64,000 nt of DNA from Clostridium sp. (GTDB lineage Bacteria; Bacteroidota; Bacteroidia; Bacteroidales; Muribaculaceae). The notes under the pieces are model-generated. The model was not told the origin of the DNA. It searched no databases and saw only the letters and a program-made list of their open reading frames with translations. Of this stretch, positions 6,863-14,379 are shown piece after piece (positions within the stretch are counted from its first letter, which is position 1; the number at the start of each line of letters is the position of its first letter). A program made the translations under genes and the position numbers. Location of the stretch: positions 1 to 64,000 of the forward strand of contig JAMPGR010000003.1 of the NCBI GenBank assembly GCA_023663805.1, given 5' to 3'.

Positions 6863-8263
6863 TTACTCTTCGTCGGCGAACATCGGATCCCATGCCGGAA
6901 GCATCTCGGGCTTCTGCTTCAGGATCTCCGCGGCCTCCGGCGTCAGATACTTCCGGTCGACCACGAGGCGGAACATATATTCGTCGAACCATCGGTCAGT
7001 CATGATCAGGTGGCCGTCGTTCGCTCCGGGACCCCAGCTGTTCTCGACCATCCATTTTACCGGCGCGCCGTCGGCGTCGAGATCGACGGCGACGAGCGTC
7101 ATCGCGTGGCTCGATCCGCTCGAGTGGGTCTGGATTCGCTCGCGCTTGTCCATCCCGAAGGTTGTTCCGAGCAGCGAGCCGTAGTCGAAGTAGTCGACAT
7201 CGAGCACACCGCGGTCGCGGTCGAAGAACTTCCCGACGTCGCAGGAGAAATACATCGCCGTCGAATCCTTTATCGATGCAATAGCCATCTTCTTGATTTC
7301 TTCGACCGGGAGGTTGACGTAGGTCCAGTTTTCGCCGTCGTAACTATGGCGGTCATATTCGATCTCGTAGAGTTTCCAGTATTCGCGGCTCGGGTCGTTC
7401 ATCAGCATGACATAGTCACGTTTCAGATCGTTCCCGAAAAACTCGTTGTAGAACGACAGCGGCGTATAGGTCTTTGTCTCGACAGCCTTTCCGTCGGCGT
7501 CGCGGCGCGTCCAGGTGAATTCCGTCGGCGGAACGCCGAGATTCAGGGCGAGCAAGCGGTAGACCTCGCAGAGCATCTGCTCCTTCCGTCCGGCAATCTG
7601 CTTCTGGCTCTTTCGAGCGGCGGCCATATCGCGGAGTTCGAGACCGTATTCCTTCAGTTTCAGCCCAATCAGATTGTTCATCCGCGAGGTCGAGTTCGAA
7701 CTGTTTGTCTCGAGCATGACCTCGGCAGGGACAACACCATACTTCGTTATGATGTCGGCGATTCCGGTGAATAGTCCGCCGTCGCTCAGCGGATTGCGGA
7801 AGAGCCAGTCGACGGTTTTGTCGTCCATCGGACGGTCTGAGGTGTCGATGATTCCCTGGAGGAAAAGGTTCGCTTTCTCGAGCTGGTCCCAGAAGAAACA
7901 GTAGTTCTGGGAGAGTTTCAGTTCGGGGAGGTCGTGGCGGGCCATCGCCTCGGCGCGGAGCACGTTCAGCCCGGTGAAGAGCCAGCAGCGGCCGCTCGAC
8001 TTCTGATCCGTGATCCCCTTCGAGGGAACGCGATGGCTGAAGTGGGTGTCGAAATTGTTTTTCGAGGCGGTGTTGACGGCGAGTTTGTTGATGTCGTTGT
8101 TCGAGATTGCATTGAAGATAGCGCGGTTTTCTGGGGTGTCCTTATATGAACTGCGAATCGATTCGAGAATACTGGGGGAGATACCTCCGCCGGGGGTCTG
8201 AGGCTGTTCACCCCAGGCTGTCGCGGCCATGAGGGTCAGGGCTGTTAGAAAGAGTTTTCTCAT
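6863..8263 (-). CDS. pepC: Secreted C1B cysteine peptidase, bleomycin hydrolase/aminopeptidase C family (466 aa)
   Basis: Papain-fold peptidase of family C1B. The catalytic Cys lies in QKSSGRCWLFTGLNVLR, the His in SHAMTLVAVD and the Asn in VENSWG. Unlike classical cytosolic PepC it has a signal peptide (MRKLFLTALTLMAATAWG), as many Bacteroidota members do, so it acts in the periplasm or outside. The ATG at 8263 was chosen because the longer frame from 8356 adds 31 residues before the signal peptide and overlaps the end of mutL. It lies 37 bp downstream of mutL on the same strand. Confidence 0.9.
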   Translation of the reverse strand: MRKLFLTALTLMAATAWGEQPQTPGGGISPSILESIRSSYKDTPENRAIFNAISNNDINKLAVNTASKNNFDTHFSHRVPSKGITDQKSSGRCWLFTGLNVLRAEAMARHDLPELKLSQNYCFFWDQLEKANLFLQGIIDTSDRPMDDKTVDWLFRNPLSDGGLFTGIADIITKYGVVPAEVMLETNSSNSTSRMNNLIGLKLKEYGLELRDMAAARKSQKQIAGRKEQMLCEVYRLLALNLGVPPTEFTWTRRDADGKAVETKTYTPLSFYNEFFGNDLKRDYVMLMNDPSREYWKLYEIEYDRHSYDGENWTYVNLPVEEIKKMAIASIKDSTAMYFSCDVGKFFDRDRGVLDVDYFDYGSLLGTTFGMDKRERIQTHSSGSSHAMTLVAVDLDADGAPVKWMVENSWGPGANDGHLIMTDRWFDEYMFRLVVDRKYLTPEAAEILKQKPEMLPAWDPMFADEE

Positions 8264-8300
8264 TGATTGATAGGGTATATTCGGTTGAAGTTCTGGAAGG

Positions 8301-10313
8301 TTATCTTGTGAATTTCGAGACAATCTCGTCGCGGCTGATGATTGAGAGAACCGCACGCCCGTCGGGGGTGTAGTTCGGGGTAGGGAGTTTCATCAGGTCG
8401 GCCAGCAGCGAGTCGATCTCCTGCTGTTTCAGCGGCGTCCCGTTACGGATCGCCACGGCCCGCGCCATTGCGAGCGCACTCTTCGACACGACGGTCTCGC
8501 CGTTGACGGCCGTATCCCCGACGGTTTCGGTCTCTTCGAGCATCCGCTGGAGAATCCCAGCGGGGTTATGGTTGCCGACGACGGCGGGAACGCCACTGAT
8601 GTTCCATACGTTGTCGCCCAGGGGGGAAAGGTCGAAACCGAGACGGGCGACATCGGCGGTCATTGACTCGAGCAAGGCGTTCTGCGGGGCGTTCAGACGG
8701 AGTACCTCGGGGAATATCAGGGCCTGAGTCGAGACGGTCTCGCGGCCCATCAGATCGACATAGCGGTCGTAGAGGATACGGACATGGGCGCGGTGCTGGT
8801 CGATCACCATGACTCCCGAGCGGCAGGGGGTCAGGATAAACCGGTTCAGAATCTGGATCGCCGAACTCTTCGCCGGGTCGATCGGGAACGTGGTTTCATC
8901 TCCGCCTGCGGGTGAGTCAGTCAGTCCTAGATCAGGAGCCTGCGGTTCCGGAGCGGCCGCGGAGGGGAGGGGAATTTCAACGGAGGGTGTCCCGGGGTCG
9001 GTTTTCTGACCCTTTCGGCGGGTAAATTCTTCGTAGAGTTTGTCCCAGTCCTGGTTGACGGCAGCGGAGACACTCTCCCGGGTGTCCGTATCCTCCTCCT
9101 TCTCCCAAGCCGTCGCCCGGAGCGGACGCGGACGTGCCCCCCGGTCGATTTTCGACAGGTCGCGTTCGATTTCTCCTGTCGGTTTGTCGGGGAGGGGGGC
9201 TTCGGTCGCGGTGAAGGGATTGTAGGATGTGTCGAGTTCGATGGCGTGTGAGGCCGCGGCGTCGGGGTTGAAGACCGGGATTTCGGGGGCGTCGGCCTGG
9301 TTGAAGTCGATGCCGGGCATCGCGCTGAATTTTCCGAGCGACTCGCGGATTGCGGCGGTCAGAATCTGGCGGATTGCAAACTCGTTCTCGAACTTTATCT
9401 CGTTCTTGGTCGGGTGGATGTTGACATCGATTGTTTCGGGAGCGACGGTAAAGTAGATGAAGTAGTTGGGCTGCTCGTCGCGCGGGATCAGTTCTTCGTA
9501 GCATTCCATTACGGCCTTGTGGAAAGCCGGGTGGCGCATGTTCCGTCCGTTGATCAGCAGATACTGGAGCTGGTTCCGTTTCCGAGCGTTCGCCGGCAGG
9601 CCGATGAATCCGGAGATGCGGACGATTGAGGTGTCTGTCTCGACCGGAATCAACTGGCGGTCGAGGTTCTTGCCGAAGAGGTCGCAGATTCGTTGTTTAA
9701 CGGAGCCTTTGCGGATCTGGTGGATGACCGAGTCGTTGTGGATCAGGGTGAAGTTGACCGACGGGTTGACCAGGGCGAGACGTTCGAACTCGCGGGCGAT
9801 GTTGGCGAACTCGACCGAGTCTTTCTTCAGGAACTTGCGGCGTGCGGGAACGGTGTAGAACAGATTTTTGACCATCATGTTCGACCCCGGAGTGCATGCG
9901 CAGGGCTCCTGGCTTTCGACGCGGGTTCCGCTGATGACGAGCCGGGTTCCGATCGCCGAGTCGCGAGTCATCGTTTTCAGTTCGACTTGGGCTACGGCGG
10001 CGATCGAGGCAAGAGCCTCTCCGCGGAATCCCATTGTCTGGAGCGAGAAGAGGTCCGATGCGGCTGTTATTTTCGAAGTCGCGTGGCGTTCGAACGACAT
10101 CCGGGCGTCGGTGTCTGACATACCGCAACCGTTGTCGACGACCTGTATCAGCGTCCGTCCGGCGTCGCGGATAATGATTTCGATATTTGTCGCTCCGGCG
10201 TCCACTGAATTCTCGACCAGTTCCTTGACGACCGAGGCCGGTCGCTGGATGACCTCTCCGGCGGCGATCTGGTTCGCGACGGAGTCGGGGAGCAGTTTGA
10301 TTACGTCGTTCAT
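8301..10313 (-). CDS. mutL: DNA mismatch repair protein MutL
   Basis: GHKL ATPase that couples MutS mismatch recognition to downstream repair. The N-terminal half shows the family motifs: AAGEVIQRPASVVKELVENSVDAG (motif I), DNGCGM (II), RHATSKI and GFRGEALASI (III). A low-complexity linker (~340-470) leads to the C-terminal dimerisation domain. The endonuclease motif DQHA(X)2E(X)4E reads DQHRAHVRILYD and the CPHGRP-type metal motif reads TPDGRA, so the C-terminal nuclease site appears incomplete. The start overlaps the stop of the upstream HD gene by 4 bp (ATGA), indicating translational coupling. Length (670 aa) is normal. Confidence 0.95.
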   Translation of the reverse strand: MNDVIKLLPDSVANQIAAGEVIQRPASVVKELVENSVDAGATNIEIIIRDAGRTLIQVVDNGCGMSDTDARMSFERHATSKITAASDLFSLQTMGFRGEALASIAAVAQVELKTMTRDSAIGTRLVISGTRVESQEPCACTPGSNMMVKNLFYTVPARRKFLKKDSVEFANIAREFERLALVNPSVNFTLIHNDSVIHQIRKGSVKQRICDLFGKNLDRQLIPVETDTSIVRISGFIGLPANARKRNQLQYLLINGRNMRHPAFHKAVMECYEELIPRDEQPNYFIYFTVAPETIDVNIHPTKNEIKFENEFAIRQILTAAIRESLGKFSAMPGIDFNQADAPEIPVFNPDAAASHAIELDTSYNPFTATEAPLPDKPTGEIERDLSKIDRGARPRPLRATAWEKEEDTDTRESVSAAVNQDWDKLYEEFTRRKGQKTDPGTPSVEIPLPSAAAPEPQAPDLGLTDSPAGGDETTFPIDPAKSSAIQILNRFILTPCRSGVMVIDQHRAHVRILYDRYVDLMGRETVSTQALIFPEVLRLNAPQNALLESMTADVARLGFDLSPLGDNVWNISGVPAVVGNHNPAGILQRMLEETETVGDTAVNGETVVSKSALAMARAVAIRNGTPLKQQEIDSLLADLMKLPTPNYTPDGRAVLSIISRDEIVSKFTR

Positions 10314-10942
10314 CGGTTTTCGGAGGCTGAGAGTATCGAGAAGATTTCGTCTATCATCCCCTGGGGGAGACGGAGGCGGGGATCGCCGGCTTCGTCGCCG
10401 GCGGTTATCTCCTCGAGAAAATGGGGCATCTCGGCGCGGTAGATGGCGAACATCGCCGGATTGCGGCCGTCGTCGGCGTGCGACGCCGAGTAGCGCAGGT
10501 TCGCCAGACGGTCGGCGAGTTTGACCATCGGGGCGTAGGGGGTCTGGCGTATCCCGGCGTAGTATCTCCGGTCGGCTCGTTCGCTCCGGGTCCGCCCCTT
10601 TTCGTTTGTCAGGGCGTATGCGATTTCGGTAGCAATCAGAGCGGCGCGGTCATCCATGAACCGCCGCGCTTCGGCCATCACGTTGTTATAGGTCAGACGG
10701 GCATCCTCGATCGTGTCGTGGAAATATGCTCCGAACCAGACGGCGACGATGTCCCGGTCCGGCACGCCGATTTCGTCGGCGTAGCGCGCGACATTTCGGG
10801 CGACCATATCGAGATGGTAGACATAGGGGTGGTTATCTCCGTAGGTCTGGTTGACAGACCGGTGGATTTCGTCGGCGCGGTCGCGGATCCGCTCGGGGAG
10901 GCGGTCGGCGCAGTCGTTCAGTTTCTGCTCAAAATCGCTCAT
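10310..10942 (-). CDS. HD-domain protein related to (p)ppGpp hydrolase HD domains (210 aa)
   Basis: A metal-dependent phosphohydrolase-like HD protein. YHLDMVARNVARYA supplies the first histidine, WFGAYFHDTIED is the HD motif, and APMVKLADRLANLRYS is the following helix, which resembles the hydrolase half of RelA/SpoT proteins or small HD nucleotide hydrolases. No synthetase or TGS domain is present. The ATG at 10942 (MSDFEQK) is preferred to 10981, which would add 13 residues unlike the family. The gene overlaps mutL by 4 bp. The substrate is unknown. Confidence 0.75.
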   Translation of the reverse strand: MSDFEQKLNDCADRLPERIRDRADEIHRSVNQTYGDNHPYVYHLDMVARNVARYADEIGVPDRDIVAVWFGAYFHDTIEDARLTYNNVMAEARRFMDDRAALIATEIAYALTNEKGRTRSERADRRYYAGIRQTPYAPMVKLADRLANLRYSASHADDGRNPAMFAIYRAEMPHFLEEITAGDEAGDPRLRLPQGMIDEIFSILSASENR

Positions 10943-11011
10943 AGGGATATCGGTTCGGAATTCGTATTGCAAAAATCGCAAAAAAAATCTGAATCAGAAA
11001 ATCGCCGGGAG

Positions 11012-11053
11012 AAAAAATAAGCCATGGTCTGAATCTGTTTCAGACCACGGCTT
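11012..11053 (-). terminator. Terminator of the nitroreductase gene
   Basis: A 15-bp stem with one mismatch (11019-11033 with 11039-11053) is followed on the minus strand by six U residues (complement of 11012-11017). Confidence 0.85.
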
Positions 11054-11071
11054 CGATATCGGCGGGGAGAA

Positions 11072-11818
11072 TCAGGAGAGGATGTCGTATCCGCGGTTTC
11101 GGAGCGCCTCGAGCAGGTTATATTTCAGAGCCTCGCGGTAGTAACCGAGCATATGGGCGGCCCAGTCGTTTTCGGTCGTCGAGCCGGAGCGTGTGCGGTT
11201 ATATTCCGCGACCTCTTTGTCGTAGCGGATCAGGTCTTCGGCGAGGTCGTCGTCGCGGTAGCGGTTGTGGTGGATGACCAGCGACAGGGGCTGCTTCGGT
11301 TTCAGGTCGGGGAGTTCGCGCGGGACGCCTATAGCCAGACCGCAGACAACGAAGACACCGCGAGGCAGACCGAGCAACTGGGCGATCCCCTCGGGGTTGG
11401 CCGTTCGCGCATATCCGATACAGCATGTTCCGAGACCTTCGGATTCGGCGGCGACGACCGCAGACATCATCGCCAGGGCCGCATCGACCGTACCGATAAT
11501 CTCGCCGTCGAGAGTATCGGTAATCGGCGGCATGTCGAGCCCCTTCGCTTTGGCGGCGACGGCGATCTTGTTGAAGTCCGAGCAGAAAGCGAGGAAATGG
11601 TTGCAGGTCTTGATCTGTTTCTGTCCGGTCATCTCGTAGAGTTCGAGTTTCAGGTTCTGGTCCGTCACGTCGACGACGGAGAACTGCTGTCCGTTATAAC
11701 TTGTCGGGGTGTTCCGGATCGCGTTGTAGATCAGTTCCATCGATTCGGCTGGAACCTGGTCGCGTTCATATCGGCGTATGCTTCGGCGCTCGAGGAGCGT
11801 CTCTTTAACTGTTTTCAT
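11072..11818 (-). CDS. Nitroreductase family protein, NfsA-like (248 aa)
   Basis: FMN-dependent NAD(P)H oxidoreductase of the nitroreductase superfamily. The N-terminus (TLLERRSIRRYERDQVP) is the usual FMN phosphate-binding segment, NTPTSYNGQQFSVVDV follows, and GTCCIGYART and GLPRGVFVVCGLAIGVP are the isoalloxazine-side motifs. The C-terminal part with RYDKEVAEYNRTR matches the NfsA/FRP subgroup. It is probably cytosolic and reduces nitro compounds, quinones or flavins; the in vivo substrate cannot be inferred. It is followed by its own terminator and appears monocistronic. Confidence 0.88.
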   Translation of the reverse strand: MKTVKETLLERRSIRRYERDQVPAESMELIYNAIRNTPTSYNGQQFSVVDVTDQNLKLELYEMTGQKQIKTCNHFLAFCSDFNKIAVAAKAKGLDMPPITDTLDGEIIGTVDAALAMMSAVVAAESEGLGTCCIGYARTANPEGIAQLLGLPRGVFVVCGLAIGVPRELPDLKPKQPLSLVIHHNRYRDDDLAEDLIRYDKEVAEYNRTRSGSTTENDWAAHMLGYYREALKYNLLEALRNRGYDILS

Positions 11819-11873
11819 AGTCTGGTCGAAAAAAATTGTGTCTCTATACCGTTGAGAACGTTCGCCGGGGGGA

Positions 11874-14261
11874 TTATGTTCTCAGACGGCGGAACAGTTT
11901 GCCGACGACCGAATCTGTCTGTCGGAGCAGAGCGTTCAGTTTCGTGTCAGTGCATCCCGAGATATAGGCCTTCTTCTGGTCGGAACTCCACTGGGCGTAG
12001 TCGAGAATCGTCTGGATATAGTTTTTGCGCTCGACCTCGACGCTGCGCGACTCCGACAGCCAGACCGCATCGATCAGACCGCCGATCAGATCAGGGTCGC
12101 TCAGACGGTTCTGTCTGACGAACTCTCGCAGGTCTGCGACCGGCGGAGCGGTGTCGATCCAGCGCCGTTCGAGCCGGCGGAGATATGAAATTTTCAGTTC
12201 GGGCAGCCTCAGGGCGAGCGACATGACCTCGGCCGTAACCTCGGCGGGCTCTTTGGCGGTCAGCAGACACTGGAGCGAGTTCATCCGGTCGACTACTTTG
12301 TCGGGGAGTCTGACCCCGAAACGTTTGACATTGTCGATCACGCGGATAGCGCTCTCCGACGGTGTCCGGTAGACCTGGTCGAGATAGAGGGTGAAGATCT
12401 CGAGGGCGTCGAGATGGGAGAATACTTCGGGAGTCATCCGTTTGATCATCAGCGAGGCCTGTTCCATCGCGATGTTCGGATTTTCGGCGATCCTCGGCGA
12501 GAAGTATGCGACGACATCCGAGCCTATGCGGCTGAGTATCTCGCGGGGGGTCTCGGGACCGACGAGGCGGGAGAAGCACTCCTCGCGTGCGGCCATACAG
12601 ATATTGTGGATCGGCCCGTCGATCTCGGCGATTGCCAGCGGATTGCGGCGATACCAGGCGACTATCTCCGAGATATAGGTCGAAGCGCTGGTCAGGGGGA
12701 AGAGGTCTGAAACCGTTTTGTTCTTCTCTCCGGCCGACATCGTCGAGCGGTAGACGGCTGTCAGGATAAAGTCCATATCGGCCGAGAAGACCCCGCGGAA
12801 GTAGGTGCAGATCAGCGCGGTCCAGACCTGTGGCTCGCGGCTCTGGGAGAGGGCGGCGAAGAAAGTTTCGCGGTTACCCATCATCTCCGGGGGGATGATA
12901 CGGCTGACGATTCCGGCGTTCTCCTGGCTCAGCAGCCGGCCGAGATAGCCGTCGGCTCCGCGGGCGAAGATGAGGCGGGAGAGTTTCGCGACGGAGGTTT
13001 CGCTGATATCGAGTGCGGCCGGATTGCTCTGGCGGAGTATATCGGCGACAGCGAGGGTCCGGATCAGCGCAACGCCCGAGTCTGTCGTCTCGATCTCGTT
13101 GTTTATCATCTCGTTCAGTTTCGAGACAAACCGGCGCAGTTCCGGGTCGCTCAGACCCGACTGAAGAGTTCGTCGAACGAATCCCGCTGTCGCAACCGAC
13201 AGTTCGAGGGGACGGTCTGAGTTCAGAGCTATCAGACGGTCGGCTTCGAATTCCGGATTGTCGATAGACGACGGGCCGGCCGAGAGATACCAGTCGAGAA
13301 GGAGCGAAAGCGAACCGGCATCCCCCTGACGGATCACTTCGCCGACGCGACGATAGACCGGGTTTTCGTTGTCGATGTTCCGGGTCGTTCCGTCGATCGT
13401 GTCGACGACGAGATAGTCGGAGGCGAAGAGTTCGGCGCGACGTGTCTCGTCGATGAAGACCATTCCGAGACTGTCGGGGACGCTGTAGCCTCCGGAGTAG
13501 TTTGTCTGGAACCACATTCCGGCGGTCAGTGCGCCCGGGAGCGCGCCGAGAACTTCGGCGACGGCGGGGATGCGGTCCCCCTGCATGATGACGATCAGTT
13601 TTGTCAGCGCCGTCTCCTTTCCGGCCAGGCGGTTGTCGCGGGCCTGGAGCAGACCGGCGACAATCCGGTCCATTCCGTCGACCGAGCAGACCGCTTCGAG
13701 CGGGAGCGGTTCGATCGTGACCGCCCGGGGTTCAAGCACGACGGGGAAGTCTGTCGTCAGCGCCTCGAGTCCGGCACCGTCGACTGCTTCTCCGGAGTCG
13801 CGGGGCATCCAGAGATTCGCTGCGGCGATCGACGACAGCGAGGCCAGCGGCGGAATCTGGTCGAAGATGAAGATATGGGTGAAGGTGCGGGTCCGGGAGA
13901 GGGTTTCCGCACCGCTGCAGTCGGCGATTCCGTAGCCGACGACAGCGTCGACCGTGCGGGTGACAGCCCAGCATTTTTTACTGCGGCCGGGGAGCGTCAC
14001 CTCGCGCCAGCCATAGGCCGGGAAGCGTCCCTCCTCATAGTCGGGGTTCCCGACTGTCAGGCCGAAGGCGAGCGCTTCGCGGTGGCAGACGCCGTTGTCG
14101 GCCGTCAGTTCGTCGGCGAGTTGCCGGGCGAAATCCTCTTCGATGTCGCGGGTCGCGGACTGGATGTCGGAGACAGCGCCGTCGCGCGAGCAGTAGATCT
14201 CCCGGCAGTTCAGAGTCGTTGTCGCGGAAAAGTATTCCGGGGAAAGTTTCGTTTTCTTCAT
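11874..14261 (-). CDS. Large protein of unknown function (795 aa)
   Basis: I do not recognise this protein with confidence. It has no signal peptide or membrane segment and is rich in alpha-helix from about residue 300 on. The N-terminal third (GRSKKCWAVTRTVD, TFTHIFIFDQIPP, then LPGALTAGMWFQTNYSGG) is loosely reminiscent of the GTPase-associated GAP1-N/GAP1-M domains known from bacterial conflict and GTPase-linked gene sets, but this is only a visual impression. No GTPase or partner lies next to it. The ATG at 14261 follows a good promoter (14300-14331); the longer frame from 14330 would start upstream of that promoter's start site. It stands alone between the nitroreductase and alpha-galactosidase genes. 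Confidence 0.7.
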   Translation of the reverse strand: MKKTKLSPEYFSATTTLNCREIYCSRDGAVSDIQSATRDIEEDFARQLADELTADNGVCHREALAFGLTVGNPDYEEGRFPAYGWREVTLPGRSKKCWAVTRTVDAVVGYGIADCSGAETLSRTRTFTHIFIFDQIPPLASLSSIAAANLWMPRDSGEAVDGAGLEALTTDFPVVLEPRAVTIEPLPLEAVCSVDGMDRIVAGLLQARDNRLAGKETALTKLIVIMQGDRIPAVAEVLGALPGALTAGMWFQTNYSGGYSVPDSLGMVFIDETRRAELFASDYLVVDTIDGTTRNIDNENPVYRRVGEVIRQGDAGSLSLLLDWYLSAGPSSIDNPEFEADRLIALNSDRPLELSVATAGFVRRTLQSGLSDPELRRFVSKLNEMINNEIETTDSGVALIRTLAVADILRQSNPAALDISETSVAKLSRLIFARGADGYLGRLLSQENAGIVSRIIPPEMMGNRETFFAALSQSREPQVWTALICTYFRGVFSADMDFILTAVYRSTMSAGEKNKTVSDLFPLTSASTYISEIVAWYRRNPLAIAEIDGPIHNICMAAREECFSRLVGPETPREILSRIGSDVVAYFSPRIAENPNIAMEQASLMIKRMTPEVFSHLDALEIFTLYLDQVYRTPSESAIRVIDNVKRFGVRLPDKVVDRMNSLQCLLTAKEPAEVTAEVMSLALRLPELKISYLRRLERRWIDTAPPVADLREFVRQNRLSDPDLIGGLIDAVWLSESRSVEVERKNYIQTILDYAQWSSDQKKAYISGCTDTKLNALLRQTDSVVGKLFRRLRT

Positions 14262-14299
14262 GCTTATAATACAACCTCCGTGTTCGTTTTGTTTGTAGA

Positions 14300-14331
14300 C
14301 AAAGATAGTGAAATTTATCAAACAGACCAAA
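14300..14331 (-). promoter_or_regulatory. Promoter of the 795-aa protein gene
   Basis: On the minus strand TTTG (complement of 14328-14331) and TATCTTTG (complement of 14300-14307) are 20 bp apart. The -33 box lies within the U tract of the alpha-galactosidase terminator. Confidence 0.7.
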
Positions 14332-14359
14332 AAAGGGAGACAGACGATGTCTGTCTCCC
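14329..14359 (-). terminator. Terminator of the alpha-galactosidase gene
   Basis: An 11-bp stem in 14335-14359 (GGGAGACAGAC with its complement, loop of three) is followed on the minus strand by a six-U tract (14334-14329). Confidence 0.9.
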
Positions 14360-14379
14360 CTCGTGTAGTTATCTGTCGG

